From assembly GCF_000295935.2 (NCBI RefSeq), contig NZ_ALWO02000011.1:62001-126000 (forward strand): a stretch of 64,000 nt of DNA, given 5' to 3'. This DNA is from Indibacter alkaliphilus LW1. Lineage in GTDB: Bacteria > Bacteroidota > Bacteroidia > Cytophagales > Cyclobacteriaceae. This document shows, piece by piece, positions 8,344 through 16,856 of the stretch. Every line of letters begins with the position of its first letter. The stretch's first letter is position 1. Position numbers and translations under genes: made by a program. The notes beneath the pieces were generated by a model. That model ran no database searches and was not told the DNA's origin. It was given only the letters and a program-made list of their open reading frames with translations.

Positions 8344-9066
8344 TCAAACCATCATCAGACGAAAACGCCACACTTCCCTGACATCCCCTACTGCTACGTA
8401 AAAAGGCTTATAGATAGGGTTTCCGGAGCATAGCAATAGCCTTTCTTTTTCTTTGATCTGATTATAGGCTATCTTGAAAGCAACTCCATCCTGCTCTGTA
8501 ACCACCACATATTTTTCACCGTCCTTGACCGCTGTCCAGTCATCCACATACTCGCAGACTATCCACGCTCCATCGGGAATAGGCAGCATGGAATCCCCAT
8601 CCACCTGAAATACCCGGTGTTTTTTGTCAGTCGGCAAAAAGGGCAAAGAAAACCGGGGAAGCTCTTCGATAAAATCCGGGTCTGAAAAGCCTGCCAAATA
8701 GGAAGCTTTTGCACGTTGGGAAACAACCTCTATCAGCTCACGACCATCTGCATCTACTGTGGTCGTGAGGATGCGGAGATTCCTGCCATGCAGGTATTGA
8801 TCCGTCTCCAATAGCTGCCTCAGTTTGTATTCAGACATATTTTCCAGATCTTTTCTTAAGAGTACATCGATAGAAACCCCAAAATAATCCGAAATGGAAA
8901 GAACTGTATCCAAAGATGGATTGATATTCAACTCATATCCCGCCAGTTTAGACCTGCTGATACCCAAAGACTGGGCTAAAGTCTCTTGGGTCAGAGACTT
9001 CTTTTTGCGCAAAAACTTGATGTTGGAATGTAGGTACATATGGATAGTCGGTTTATCTCTATTCAC
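8344..9066 (-). CDS. LexA-like transcriptional repressor, HTH-XRE plus S24 peptidase
   Basis: 240 residues: an N-terminal XRE helix-turn-helix (about 14-69, with LTQETLAQSLGISRSKLAGYE) and a C-terminal S24 self-cleaving domain. The catalytic dyad is complete, Ser159 in GDSM and Lys198 in VAFKIA, and an Ala125-Gly126 bond in YLAGF fits the cleavage site. It is divergent from DNA polymerase IV across 149 bp, which suggests it represses that gene and itself and is cleaved upon DNA damage through RecA, as in LexA and CI. The start may be Met10 (9039) instead of Met1. Confidence 0.88.
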   Translation of the reverse strand: MNRDKPTIHMYLHSNIKFLRKKKSLTQETLAQSLGISRSKLAGYELNINPSLDTVLSISDYFGVSIDVLLRKDLENMSEYKLRQLLETDQYLHGRNLRILTTTVDADGRELIEVVSQRAKASYLAGFSDPDFIEELPRFSLPFLPTDKKHRVFQVDGDSMLPIPDGAWIVCEYVDDWTAVKDGEKYVVVTEQDGVAFKIAYNQIKEKERLLLCSGNPIYKPFYVAVGDVREVWRFRLMMV

Positions 9067-9070
9067 TTGA

Positions 9071-9181
9071 CTACAGATTTTTTACACTAATAGCTTTTTT
9101 AGCCCATTTGATACACTATGCGACACCTATCGTCCCGGATCTGTAGTTTCCCGTATTCAAATTTAAAAAATATGTTTAAAT
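9071..9181. promoter_or_regulatory. Candidate operators between the S24 repressor and dinB
   Basis: The divergent intergenic region holds an 8-bp inverted repeat, CTACAGAT at 9071-9078 and ATCTGTAG at 9139-9146, one arm near each gene, and a 7-bp inverted repeat ATTTAAA / TTTAAAT (9161-9167 and 9175-9181, 7-nt spacer) 35 bp before dinB. Either could bind the repressor dimer. No binding consensus for this repressor is known to me, so the assignment is inference. Confidence 0.4.
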
Positions 9182-9215
9182 TATAGACATTAAAATGTTA
9201 AAATAATTGACATAA

Positions 9216-10400
9216 ATGCAAAAAAATATTGTTCATATGGATTTGGATTCCTTTTTTGTCTCGGTAGAGCGGCTCTACGACAGCAGGCTTAACGGGAAAC
9301 CCATATTAATAGGAGGAAGCAGTGACAGAGGGGTAGTCGCTTCTTGTAGCTATGAAGCAAGGAGGTTTGGGATACACTCGGCTATGCCTATGCGTACAGC
9401 TAGGCAACTCTGCCCCGAAGCCATGATTATCCGGGGGGATTTTGAAAAATACAGCAAAAAGTCACACGAGGTTACTGACATCATCCGGGAAGATGTTCCC
9501 TTATTTGAAAAATCTTCTATAGACGAGTTCTACATTGATTATACAGGTATGGACCGTTTTTTTGGCTGCTTTAAAATGGCCCGTGACTTACGTGAAAAAA
9601 TCCTTAAAGAAACAGGACTCCCGATTTCACTAGGCCTATCTGAAAACAAAACCGTATCCAAAGTAGCTACAGGGGAAGCCAAACCTAACAATGCCAAGGA
9701 AATCCCTCACGGCAAGGAGAAGCACTTTCTAGCACCATTGTCTGTAAGAAAGATCCCCATGATAGGGGAAAAAACTTCACATACACTGTACAATATGGGA
9801 GTGAAAAAAGTACACACTTTGCAGGTTATGCCTCCTGAACTTCTTGAGGCTGCATTTGGAAAAAACGGTCGAATGATCTGGGAAAAAGCTAATGGCATAG
9901 ACCGCTCTCTTGTCACTCCTTACTCTGAAGCAAAGTCTATTTCTTCGGAAAACACCTTTGAAGAAGACACTATAGACACCAAGTTGTTGGAGTCCCACCT
10001 GATCGCCATGACAGAGCAACTGGGCACCAAGCTCCGCCAAAAGCATCAGCTCACAGCCTGCGTCAGTGTCAAGATCCGGTATTCGGATTTTGACACGCAC
10101 AGTGTTCAAAAAAGAATACCCTATACCTCTGCAGATCACACCCTGATCAATGTGGTGAAGGAGCTTTTCCGTAAGCTTTACAATCGGCGGCTTCTCATCC
10201 GGTTGATAGGAGTACGCTTCAGCAGTCTTGTACATGGCAATTATCAGATCAACCTATTTGAAGATACTGAAGAACAGATCAGCTTATACCAAGCTCTGGA
10301 CAGGATGAACACCAAGTATGGCGACAAAACCGTATGCCGGGCCATTGGTATGCAGGTAGGCCAAAGGAGATTCAACCCTTTCAATGGAGCCGCCTTGTAA
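9216..10400 (+). CDS. dinB: DNA polymerase IV (Y family, translesion)
   Basis: 394 residues with all Y-family polymerase signatures: Asp9 in HMDLDSFF, YEARRFGIHSAMP in the fingers, and SIDEFYID with Asp103/Glu104, the metal ligands. A QINLFED segment near residue 340 fits the beta-clamp binding motif QLxLF. It is divergent from an S24 repressor, so it is probably part of the DNA-damage response. No dnaE2 or imuA follows; the next gene is trxA. A weak 7-bp inverted repeat (10412-10418 with 10431-10437) lies after the stop but lacks a T-run. Confidence 0.95.
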   Translation: MQKNIVHMDLDSFFVSVERLYDSRLNGKPILIGGSSDRGVVASCSYEARRFGIHSAMPMRTARQLCPEAMIIRGDFEKYSKKSHEVTDIIREDVPLFEKSSIDEFYIDYTGMDRFFGCFKMARDLREKILKETGLPISLGLSENKTVSKVATGEAKPNNAKEIPHGKEKHFLAPLSVRKIPMIGEKTSHTLYNMGVKKVHTLQVMPPELLEAAFGKNGRMIWEKANGIDRSLVTPYSEAKSISSENTFEEDTIDTKLLESHLIAMTEQLGTKLRQKHQLTACVSVKIRYSDFDTHSVQKRIPYTSADHTLINVVKELFRKLYNRRLLIRLIGVRFSSLVHGNYQINLFEDTEEQISLYQALDRMNTKYGDKTVCRAIGMQVGQRRFNPFNGAAL

Positions 10401-10550
10401 GAGGCCCCGTGGAGCTAGAGTTGCTACATCCTAGCTCATTCCAACCAAAGAATCCACTCAAAACACCTGTCTGTGAGGAATAAAAAACATTTTTTCTCAA
10501 TAAAACCGAAGCTATCAAGGAACTTATTATCCCCTATTCTACTTTAGTAT

Positions 10551-10558
10551 TATATTTG
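10551..10558 (+). promoter_or_regulatory. -7 element of the trxA promoter
   Basis: TATATTTG matches the Bacteroidota -7 consensus TAnnTTTG exactly, 33 bp before the trxA ATG. No TTTG was found at the -33 spacing. The predicted transcript start, about 10562, excludes the upstream in-frame TTG at 10556 as a start codon. Confidence 0.55.
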
Positions 10559-10591
10559 AAAATTCAAGAGACAACAAAAATTAAACATACA

Positions 10592-10912
10592 ATGGCAAAA
10601 GCAATAGAAATTACTGACGCAAACTTTGAAGAAATCATGAATTCAGAACAGCCTATCTTGGTTGATTTTTGGGCTGAATGGTGTGGACCTTGTAAAATGA
10701 TCGGTCCAATCGTGGAAGAGCTTGCTGGAGATTATGACGGGAAAGCTATCATCGGAAAAGTAGATGTAGACTCCAATCCTACAGTGGCGTCTCAGTTTGG
10801 TATCAGAAGTATTCCTACCCTATTGTTCTTCAAAGGTGGACAAATAGTAGACAAGCAAGTAGGTGCAGTTCCCAAGGCTGTATTGGCCCAGAAGTTAGAC
10901 GCACAACTTTAA
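10592..10912 (+). CDS. trxA: Thioredoxin
   Basis: 106 residues from the ATG at 10592, the normal thioredoxin length, with the redox motif WCGPC (Cys31, Cys34), the cis-Pro segment IPTLLFF and FWAEW before the active site. It is a cytoplasmic disulfide reductase serving ribonucleotide reductase, methionine sulfoxide reductases and peroxiredoxins. It is monocistronic, with a consensus -7 box and a strong terminator. Confidence 0.96.
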   Translation: MAKAIEITDANFEEIMNSEQPILVDFWAEWCGPCKMIGPIVEELAGDYDGKAIIGKVDVDSNPTVASQFGIRSIPTLLFFKGGQIVDKQVGAVPKAVLAQKLDAQL

Positions 10913-10937
10913 AAGTCCATACTCCAATAATATTACA

Positions 10938-10970
10938 AAAGGCCGTGAAACTGAATTTCACGGCCTTTTT
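10938..10970 (+). terminator. Terminator of trxA
   Basis: A 10-bp perfect stem (10941-10950 with 10956-10965), extended to 13 bp by flanking A/T pairs, with a CTGAA loop and T-run. It also has an A-run on its left side and could serve the minus strand. Confidence 0.9.
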
Positions 10971-11037
10971 GCATATTTAAAACGGGTAGTGCATTCAAAG
11001 AACCTCCACTTTTTCAGGCTTACTGAACCGCATTTCC

Positions 11038-11664
11038 TCAAGGAAGCACCCGCACCATGATATTTCTATAATAGATTACACTTTCAGGGTCGTGAGCCTG
11101 CAAGGCAAATGTCCCTCTGTCAATCCTTTTATTGCCTGCATTTTCAGGCCTATTTTTATCTTCAGACTCCACATATTCCATAACAGTCTCACCGTTGACT
11201 TTGACAGTGACATGATCATCCTTGACGATAATATGCTGCGTATACCATTCTCCATCATCTACAAACACCTCCCTGACGTCATTGAAAGAATATAGACTTC
11301 CAGTCTTCCTCCAGTCACTGTGGCTTTGGTTTACCTGCACTTCATAGCCCTTATCGGGCCATCCGCTTTCCTGAAAGGCAGTATGGAAGAATATCCCGGA
11401 ATTCGCCTTAGGCATGGTCTTCACATCTGCTTTGAATTCAAAATTTTTGAAATCAGCACCATTGACATCTCCTACATAAAAAGCATGCGCCCTTGGTCCG
11501 TCAATTTTTATCACACCATCTACCACCTGAAAAGATTCAGGGTTCTCTGATACTTTCCAGCCCTCTAAGTTATGGCCATTAAACAGTGGAACCCATTCCT
11601 CTTTTTGGGCAAAAGTGAGGATAGAAATAAGGAAGGTCAAAATTAGAAAACATGTCTTTTTCAT
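11038..11664 (-). CDS. Secreted DUF1080 (3-keto-disaccharide hydrolase-like) protein
   Basis: 208 residues with a signal peptide (cleavage near TFAQ, residue 20) followed by a concanavalin-like jelly roll. Family landmarks are WVPLFNGHNLEGW at the start, NSGIFFHT in the middle, GYEVQVNQSH, and a C-terminal IYYRNIMVRVL. DUF1080 proteins occur widely in Bacteroidota and Planctomycetota; some hydrolyse 3-keto glycosides. It should act in the periplasm or on the surface. No sugar-oxidation partner genes lie nearby, so the substrate is unknown. Confidence 0.85.
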   Translation of the reverse strand: MKKTCFLILTFLISILTFAQKEEWVPLFNGHNLEGWKVSENPESFQVVDGVIKIDGPRAHAFYVGDVNGADFKNFEFKADVKTMPKANSGIFFHTAFQESGWPDKGYEVQVNQSHSDWRKTGSLYSFNDVREVFVDDGEWYTQHIIVKDDHVTVKVNGETVMEYVESEDKNRPENAGNKRIDRGTFALQAHDPESVIYYRNIMVRVLP

Positions 11665-11794
11665 AAACTCAAAATTTTATGTAAATAATCTATTTCTCCG
11701 ATAGGCTAAATAAAAAAGGAATATATCTATATGTACAATGGCAAACAAGACAATTCTGTCCACAGGCATGATATAGCAATAGGTTACATTTTAT

Positions 11795-12385
11795 TTACTC
11801 CTTCAAATCACTGGAATTACTCCCTATTTTAGAAACTCCACCTGAAACGATAAATTTCATCACATCAGCACTTTTCACACCCTCCAAAACCCTCACATTC
11901 TCTTTGGGTACCAAATATAGATTCCCGGAAAAATTATAACTGTGTGGGAAATAAATGGCAACCAAGCCATTTTCCCCTAGGATACTCAGGTTGTCTTGAG
12001 TAATAAATCCCAATCTGAACATATTATTGGATAGTTTTACAACAACTGGCGTATTGAATTTTTTCTTGTCGCCTACAAAAGCAGACATCAAATCCCTGAT
12101 ACTGGTGTAAAGGATATTGACCAAAGGAAGCTTGAACATCCATCTTTCGAAGATGTCAAACAATGGCCTTGTGACGAAAATACTGGCTAAAAAACCCATG
12201 AAGGTGATAAAACTGAACATAATAAGGATTCCTAAACCTGGTATCGGAATAGGGATAATCCCATCAAGAAACCTAAGAATCAATATAATAACATAAATCG
12301 TCAAGGCTACCGGAACTACAAAAAGCAACCCCCTCAAAAAGTAGGTGACAAATCTTTTGGTGGTAAAAGACATATTTTTTCCCAT
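11795..12385 (-). CDS. DUF502 family inner-membrane protein
   Basis: 196 residues with two N-terminal membrane helices (about 14-37 and 48-70), then the conserved DUF502 core: RWMFKLPLVNILYTSIRDL, followed by a soluble beta-rich domain ending in VMKFIVSGGVS, the typical C-terminal motif. The function is unknown; plant relatives are the COV proteins. The start is Met1 or Met5 (12373). It is divergent from the following lipoprotein gene, with an 11-bp inverted repeat between them. Confidence 0.85.
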   Translation of the reverse strand: MGKNMSFTTKRFVTYFLRGLLFVVPVALTIYVIILILRFLDGIIPIPIPGLGILIMFSFITFMGFLASIFVTRPLFDIFERWMFKLPLVNILYTSIRDLMSAFVGDKKKFNTPVVVKLSNNMFRLGFITQDNLSILGENGLVAIYFPHSYNFSGNLYLVPKENVRVLEGVKSADVMKFIVSGGVSKIGSNSSDLKE

Positions 12386-12409
12386 ATTTTTTAATTTGTA
12401 TTACAATAG

Positions 12410-12450
12410 ATTTGCCAATTATCTGAATTTGAAAAATCCAATTGGCAAAT
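12410..12450. promoter_or_regulatory. 11-bp perfect inverted repeat in a divergent promoter region
   Basis: ATTTGCCAATT (12410-12420) and AATTGGCAAAT (12440-12450) are exact complements with a 19-nt spacer, between the DUF502 gene and the divergent lipoprotein gene. The arm centres are 30 bp apart, about three helical turns, which suits a dimer or tetramer binding one DNA face. Its nearer arm lies 25 bp upstream of the DUF502 start. An RNA hairpin is the alternative. Confidence 0.45.
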
Positions 12451-12553
12451 TTTTGGAATTTCTGCTCTATACATCCGCAAGAGCAATCGGCACAATATTT
12501 ACTTTATCAGATACTATCCAATGATTAACTTAACCTAAATATAAGCATAAGAT

Positions 12554-13480
12554 ATGGCTAATTACCTAAGGTTTTTCCCTGTCTCCTTTTTCATTTTTAT
12601 TTTAATTGTCTCTTGCAAGACAGTCAGATCCATTGAATCTCCTATTCAAAATCTTGGAGAAGCTTGCTACAAATACATTTTAGACTTTGAGCCTATATCC
12701 ACAAAAGAAAGCCTTCATTTGGATCATTTTTCCGAAAGAGCTACTGAGAAATTTTCTAAAAACTCCCTGTTTTTTATCAGGGTTTTAGGACTCACTGATC
12801 AAGTTGAAAAAGTTTTGGACCAAGATTCTGACAATGAAATTGAACAATTCAAAAACATTCAACATGCCATCAATAAAATAACATTGGTTGAGCTGGAAGT
12901 GAAAGCTTTTTCTTCCGCCTTAAGGTGCGAGGAGGATAAAATAGAACAACTTGCCTGGCACTTAGAATCAATCGAAAATTCAGGTAAAAATACTAAAACA
13001 GTTACAGGTATTATTTTGGACGCCTCCGCAAACATAGCCGGTGCCGCAATCATTCTTTTTTGGGCTCAGGGTAATACCACCAGACAACTCATAGGCATAG
13101 GTGCCTCACTGACTCAGATCTACCTGAATGTTTGGGGTAGGTCAATCACCTACACAGTTGAAATTGACCATGAGGTCAATATATTGGAAGAATTCTCAAA
13201 AAATCAAGATTGGTGCGAATCAATTCCTGACAATATCTGGGCTTATGTGAACTATGTAAAGCAGAATGATGATGAGAAAAATATCCGCGAACAATTGATG
13301 GATTCTTGGGCAGAGACTATCATAGAAGAAAACAAAGATCTGTTTTTCTCAAAAGGTGGTTCATACAATTCAGTCCAATTAAGAGGAAGAGCATCTATGC
13401 TTGAGCAGCTCGCGTCACTTACTGAAGGTATGCTTCAAGATCTTCTCATTCTCAGGAAGGAAATACAGTCTATAAACTAA
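12554..13480 (+). CDS. Predicted lipoprotein, function unknown
   Basis: 308 residues with a lipoprotein signal ending in IVSC (lipid Cys21). The middle contains acidic helices with coiled-coil character (85-145), then a hydrophobic stretch around 152-195 with GAAIILFWAQG, long enough for one or two membrane passes, and a helical C-terminus. I do not recognise a family. It stands alone between DUF502 and the nqr operon, reads opposite to both, and shares a terminator with nqrE. Confidence 0.6.
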   Translation: MANYLRFFPVSFFIFILIVSCKTVRSIESPIQNLGEACYKYILDFEPISTKESLHLDHFSERATEKFSKNSLFFIRVLGLTDQVEKVLDQDSDNEIEQFKNIQHAINKITLVELEVKAFSSALRCEEDKIEQLAWHLESIENSGKNTKTVTGIILDASANIAGAAIILFWAQGNTTRQLIGIGASLTQIYLNVWGRSITYTVEIDHEVNILEEFSKNQDWCESIPDNIWAYVNYVKQNDDEKNIREQLMDSWAETIIEENKDLFFSKGGSYNSVQLRGRASMLEQLASLTEGMLQDLLILRKEIQSIN

Positions 13481-13512
13481 AAAAGACCTTAGGAATTTCC
13501 TTAAGGTCTTTT
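13481..13512. terminator. Bidirectional terminator
   Basis: A perfect 11-bp stem (13481-13491 with 13502-13512), with the loop sequence adding further pairs, and A-runs and T-runs on the two sides. It lies between the convergent lipoprotein gene and nqrE and can serve both. Confidence 0.85.
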
Positions 13513-13536
13513 CTAGCTTATATCTTAATGTTTTTT

Positions 13537-14148
13537 TTATAAGTCGATACCCATAAAAGACATAAATGCAATTCCCATCAATCCGGTAATAAGCATTGTA
13601 ATACCAAGACCTTTCAATCCATTGGGTACATTTGAATATTTTAATTTCTCTCTGATTGCAGCCAAAGCTATAATAGCCAAAAAGAAACCAAAACCTGAAC
13701 CAAAGCCATAAACTGCAGCTTCAGCCAAAGTATAGTCTCTGGTAGCCATAAATAGAGATCCACCTAAGATAGCACAGTTTACAGCAATCAATGGAAGGAA
13801 AATCCCTAGGGCACCATAAAGTGCAGGAGCAAATTTTTCGACCACCATCTCAACTAACTGTACCATCGCAGCAATAATAGCAATGAACATGATGAATCTA
13901 AGAAATGACAAGTCAATCGTTGCAAATGACTCTCCTAACCAAGTCAATGCTCCCTCTTTCAATACAAATTCGTTCAAAAGCCAATTGGTAGGAACTGTAA
14001 CTGTCAGTACGAAAATTACAGCAGCCCCTAAACCTAAAGCTGTGCTTACTTTTTTGGATACAGCCAAGAATGAACACATTCCCAGGAAGTATGCAAAAAC
14101 CATGTTGTCAATGAAAATTGATCGTATAGCGAGATTAAATAATTCCAT
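13537..14148 (-). CDS. nqrE: Na+-translocating NADH:quinone reductase subunit E
   Basis: 203 residues with six predicted membrane helices, related to NqrD and RnfA. Cys25 (FLGMCSF) and Cys125 (AVNCAIL) match the two NqrE ligands of the iron-sulfur centre shared with NqrD. The complex couples NADH oxidation and quinone reduction to Na+ export. This is the last gene of the operon; nqrF, which encodes the NADH-oxidising FAD/[2Fe-2S] subunit and usually follows, is not here. A terminator follows 25 bp downstream. Confidence 0.95.
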   Translation of the reverse strand: MELFNLAIRSIFIDNMVFAYFLGMCSFLAVSKKVSTALGLGAAVIFVLTVTVPTNWLLNEFVLKEGALTWLGESFATIDLSFLRFIMFIAIIAAMVQLVEMVVEKFAPALYGALGIFLPLIAVNCAILGGSLFMATRDYTLAEAAVYGFGSGFGFFLAIIALAAIREKLKYSNVPNGLKGLGITMLITGLMGIAFMSFMGIDL

Positions 14149-14161
14149 AGCTCAGTAGATA

Positions 14162-14845
14162 TTAATGTTCAACATAACCTGTTTTGGTACGTTGTACCCA
14201 AATAATTAGACCCAAAATGATAAAGGCACCAACAGGGGATACCATCAGGCCATTTGTTGCTAGGCTAAATTCCTCTCCAAATAAACCGGAGATGGTTTCA
14301 TATACTGGTACTCCAAAGACTGATCCTGAGCCTAACAATTCTCTGAAGAATGCTACTGCCAAAATAATCCAAGAATAACCTAATGCCGAGCCAAATCCAT
14401 CAAGAATCGAGTCATATGGCTTATTTCCTAAAGCAAACGCTTCAAGCCTACCCATTACAATACAATTGGTGATAATCAGACCAATGAAGACTGACAATTC
14501 CTTGTACATGTCAAAAGCAAAAGCCTTCAATATCTCATTTACCAAAGTTACTAAAGTAGCAACTACTGCAAGTTGTACAATAATCCTAACCCTTGATGGA
14601 ATCGTATTTCTTAGGAGTGAAATGGTAAGGTTTGCCATTACCATAACAAAAATTACAGATATTGCCATTACCAAAGTCGGCTGCATTTGTGTAGTTACCG
14701 CCAAAGCCGAACATATCCCAAGTACCTGGATGGTAATGGGGTTGTCATCGATCAGCGGATCTGTAATAAACTTCTTTCTTCTTTTCGACAAAAGTGCCTC
14801 AGAGGGCTGCTTCACGTCTGTCGTTTGTGCGGTTTCAGTGCTCAT
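14162..14845 (-). CDS. nqrD: Na+-translocating NADH:quinone reductase subunit D
   Basis: 227 residues, six predicted membrane helices after a polar N-terminus. Cys45 (GICSALAV) and Cys128 (ITNCIVMG) are in the positions of the NqrD ligands that hold an iron-sulfur centre with NqrE. TNCIVMGRLEAFA is the strongly conserved loop of the NqrD/RnfE family. It lies 13 bp upstream of nqrE and 28 bp downstream of nqrC. Confidence 0.95.
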   Translation of the reverse strand: MSTETAQTTDVKQPSEALLSKRRKKFITDPLIDDNPITIQVLGICSALAVTTQMQPTLVMAISVIFVMVMANLTISLLRNTIPSRVRIIVQLAVVATLVTLVNEILKAFAFDMYKELSVFIGLIITNCIVMGRLEAFALGNKPYDSILDGFGSALGYSWIILAVAFFRELLGSGSVFGVPVYETISGLFGEEFSLATNGLMVSPVGAFIILGLIIWVQRTKTGYVEH

Positions 14846-14873
14846 TATATCATGTTTTTCGAAACGTTCAAAA

Positions 14874-15650
14874 TCAATTTACTGAAGCAACCTCAGAGTT
14901 ATTGGTTGACTTCTTGCTTTTAAGATACTCTTTATAATGACTAAGATAGTTTTTAAGCATATCATTTACGCCATTGGCTGTGATTGTAGCACCTGAAAGA
15001 CCATCTACCTTGTGAGGATCCCCAGAGTAATCTTTTCCTTCTCCTTTTTGCATGACCACAGAGACCAACTCTCCAGAACCATCAAATATTTGTTTGCCTT
15101 CGAATCTTGCTTGTACACTGTTTGCAGTGATTCTTGCACCCAGGCCTGGAGTTTCAGCAGCATGACCGAAAGTTACACCTTCTATGGTTGTAACATCTGT
15201 TTGGAGTGCAACATACCCCCAGATACTATCCCATAGGCCTGATCCATACACAGGTAAAATAATAGACTCTATCTCGTCCTCATTACCCTCTGTGTGGAAG
15301 ATAAATACCGGGTATTGTCTATTTTCCGGTGATCTTTTAAAGTTCTTTCCTATGTCAACATTCTCAGCTATGATGGAATTGCCATCACTGTCTTTTTCAA
15401 TTTCTTCACCATTGATATCAACGACCTTAGAAGAAATTCTTTTATCATAAAATTCCAAAACCTCTTCAGAAGACATTTTCGAAATAGTCTCGGCGTCCAA
15501 TACGGCTCCCAAAATTTGCTTTTTAGTATCCAGTTCAACAGCTTTCTTCTGGATTGGTGCCAGAACCTGAGAAGTACCTGATAGCAGCAATCCCAAAACA
15601 ACTGTTAGGATTACTGAAAATGTGATGATATATGCGTTAGACTGTTGCAC
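14874..15650 (-). CDS. nqrC: Na+-translocating NADH:quinone reductase subunit C
   Basis: 258 residues: one N-terminal membrane helix (about 8-30) and a periplasmic FMN domain. The flavinylation motif DGLSGATIT carries Thr222, to which FMN is joined by a phosphoester bond through ApbE; no apbE lies in this window. The first codons overlap the end of nqrB by 14 bp. Conserved [12 protein letters not shown] and [12 protein letters not shown] segments confirm the family. Confidence 0.96.
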   Translation of the reverse strand: MQQSNAYIITFSVILTVVLGLLLSGTSQVLAPIQKKAVELDTKKQILGAVLDAETISKMSSEEVLEFYDKRISSKVVDINGEEIEKDSDGNSIIAENVDIGKNFKRSPENRQYPVFIFHTEGNEDEIESIILPVYGSGLWDSIWGYVALQTDVTTIEGVTFGHAAETPGLGARITANSVQARFEGKQIFDGSGELVSVVMQKGEGKDYSGDPHKVDGLSGATITANGVNDMLKNYLSHYKEYLKSKKSTNNSEVASVN

Positions 15651-16851
15651 GTTGTAACCTCCTTTTCTTATTTGCTTTTACTACATAGTGATCTATCAGT
15701 GGTGCGAACACATTCATAAATAGAACGGCTAGCATGATACCTTCAGGATATGCAGGGTTAGTTACTCTGATAATCACTGTAAGTATACCGATCATTAATC
15801 CATAAATCCACTTGCCTGCTTCTGTCTGAGCGGCTGACACTGGGTCGGTAGCCATAAAGACGATTCCAAATGCCAAACCACCAATTACCCAGTGGTATTC
15901 AGGAGGCATTGCCATATATTCATTTATTGCGAAAAGATTCATTACTGCAGCCATGAGGTAAGCTCCTGCAAACCCACTAACAATGATCTTCCAGCTTGCT
16001 ACACCTGTACCTATCAAAATAGCTGCACCGACCAGAGCCATGAGGGTTGAAGTTTCTCCAATTGAACCTGGTATCCAGCCCACAAATAAATTCATGAAAT
16101 CAAACATTCCTGATTGCAATTCTGAATTATGACCTGATAAGGCAGATTTGACTGTTTCTCCTTCAAGGCCTGCATTGTAGGCAACTGCTAATGCAGTAGC
16201 TCCTGAAAAACCATCTACAGGTGTTTTATCCCCCAAATAGGTCCAAACCTGATCTCCTGAAATCTGCATTGGGTATGCGAAATACAAGAATGCTCTTGCT
16301 GTCATGGCCACGTTCAGAATATTCATACCTGTACCGCCAAAAACTTCTTTTGCAATTACAACTGCAAATATGGTGGCTAAAGCAACTTGCCAAAGCGGCA
16401 ATGTAGCAGGAACCACCAATGGAATTAGCATACCTGTTACCAAGAATCCTTCATTGATTGGGTGTTTTCTGACAACTGCAAACCCAGCCTCTACAAGACC
16501 ACCAGCAGCATATGCTACAATTACTATCGGTAATACCAACTCCAAACCCAATAGCATTTTAGGCCCAAAGTCTTCCCACAAACCTGCAGTCTGACCTGTG
16601 GCCAGAAAATGCTGATGTCCGGTATTGTAAATACCGAAAAGCAAACAAGGGATCATGGCTATTACCACCGTGATCATCATCCTTTTCAGGTCAATTGCAT
16701 CCTTCACCTGAGCACCTTTTATTCCATTGGTATGATTTGGAGAAAACAAAAATGTCTCTCCCGCCTCATAGAGGTAATAAAGATTCTCTAACTTTCCGCC
16801 CTTTTGAAAAAGCGGTTTCTGTTTGTCCAACAGCTCTCTTAGAAACTTCAT
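15637..16851 (-). CDS. nqrB: Na+-translocating NADH:quinone reductase subunit B
   Basis: 404 residues, multi-pass membrane protein related to RnfD. The covalent FMN site is the Thr219 of [10 protein letters not shown]. Other family landmarks are [11 protein letters not shown]-like [21 protein letters not shown] and [11 protein letters not shown]. The N-terminal cytoplasmic stretch (1-55) includes the segment that interacts with riboflavin and quinone in Vibrio NqrB. It starts 5 bp after nqrA. Confidence 0.96.
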   Translation of the reverse strand: MKFLRELLDKQKPLFQKGGKLENLYYLYEAGETFLFSPNHTNGIKGAQVKDAIDLKRMMITVVIAMIPCLLFGIYNTGHQHFLATGQTAGLWEDFGPKMLLGLELVLPIVIVAYAAGGLVEAGFAVVRKHPINEGFLVTGMLIPLVVPATLPLWQVALATIFAVVIAKEVFGGTGMNILNVAMTARAFLYFAYPMQISGDQVWTYLGDKTPVDGFSGATALAVAYNAGLEGETVKSALSGHNSELQSGMFDFMNLFVGWIPGSIGETSTLMALVGAAILIGTGVASWKIIVSGFAGAYLMAAVMNLFAINEYMAMPPEYHWVIGGLAFGIVFMATDPVSAAQTEAGKWIYGLMIGILTVIIRVTNPAYPEGIMLAVLFMNVFAPLIDHYVVKANKKRRLQRATV

Positions 16852-16856
16852 ATTAA

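Noticed and set aside
12554-13480. Unknown lipoprotein as a displaced NqrF replacement
   Set aside because: It has no FAD, NADH or ferredoxin motifs, lies on the opposite strand and is exported.
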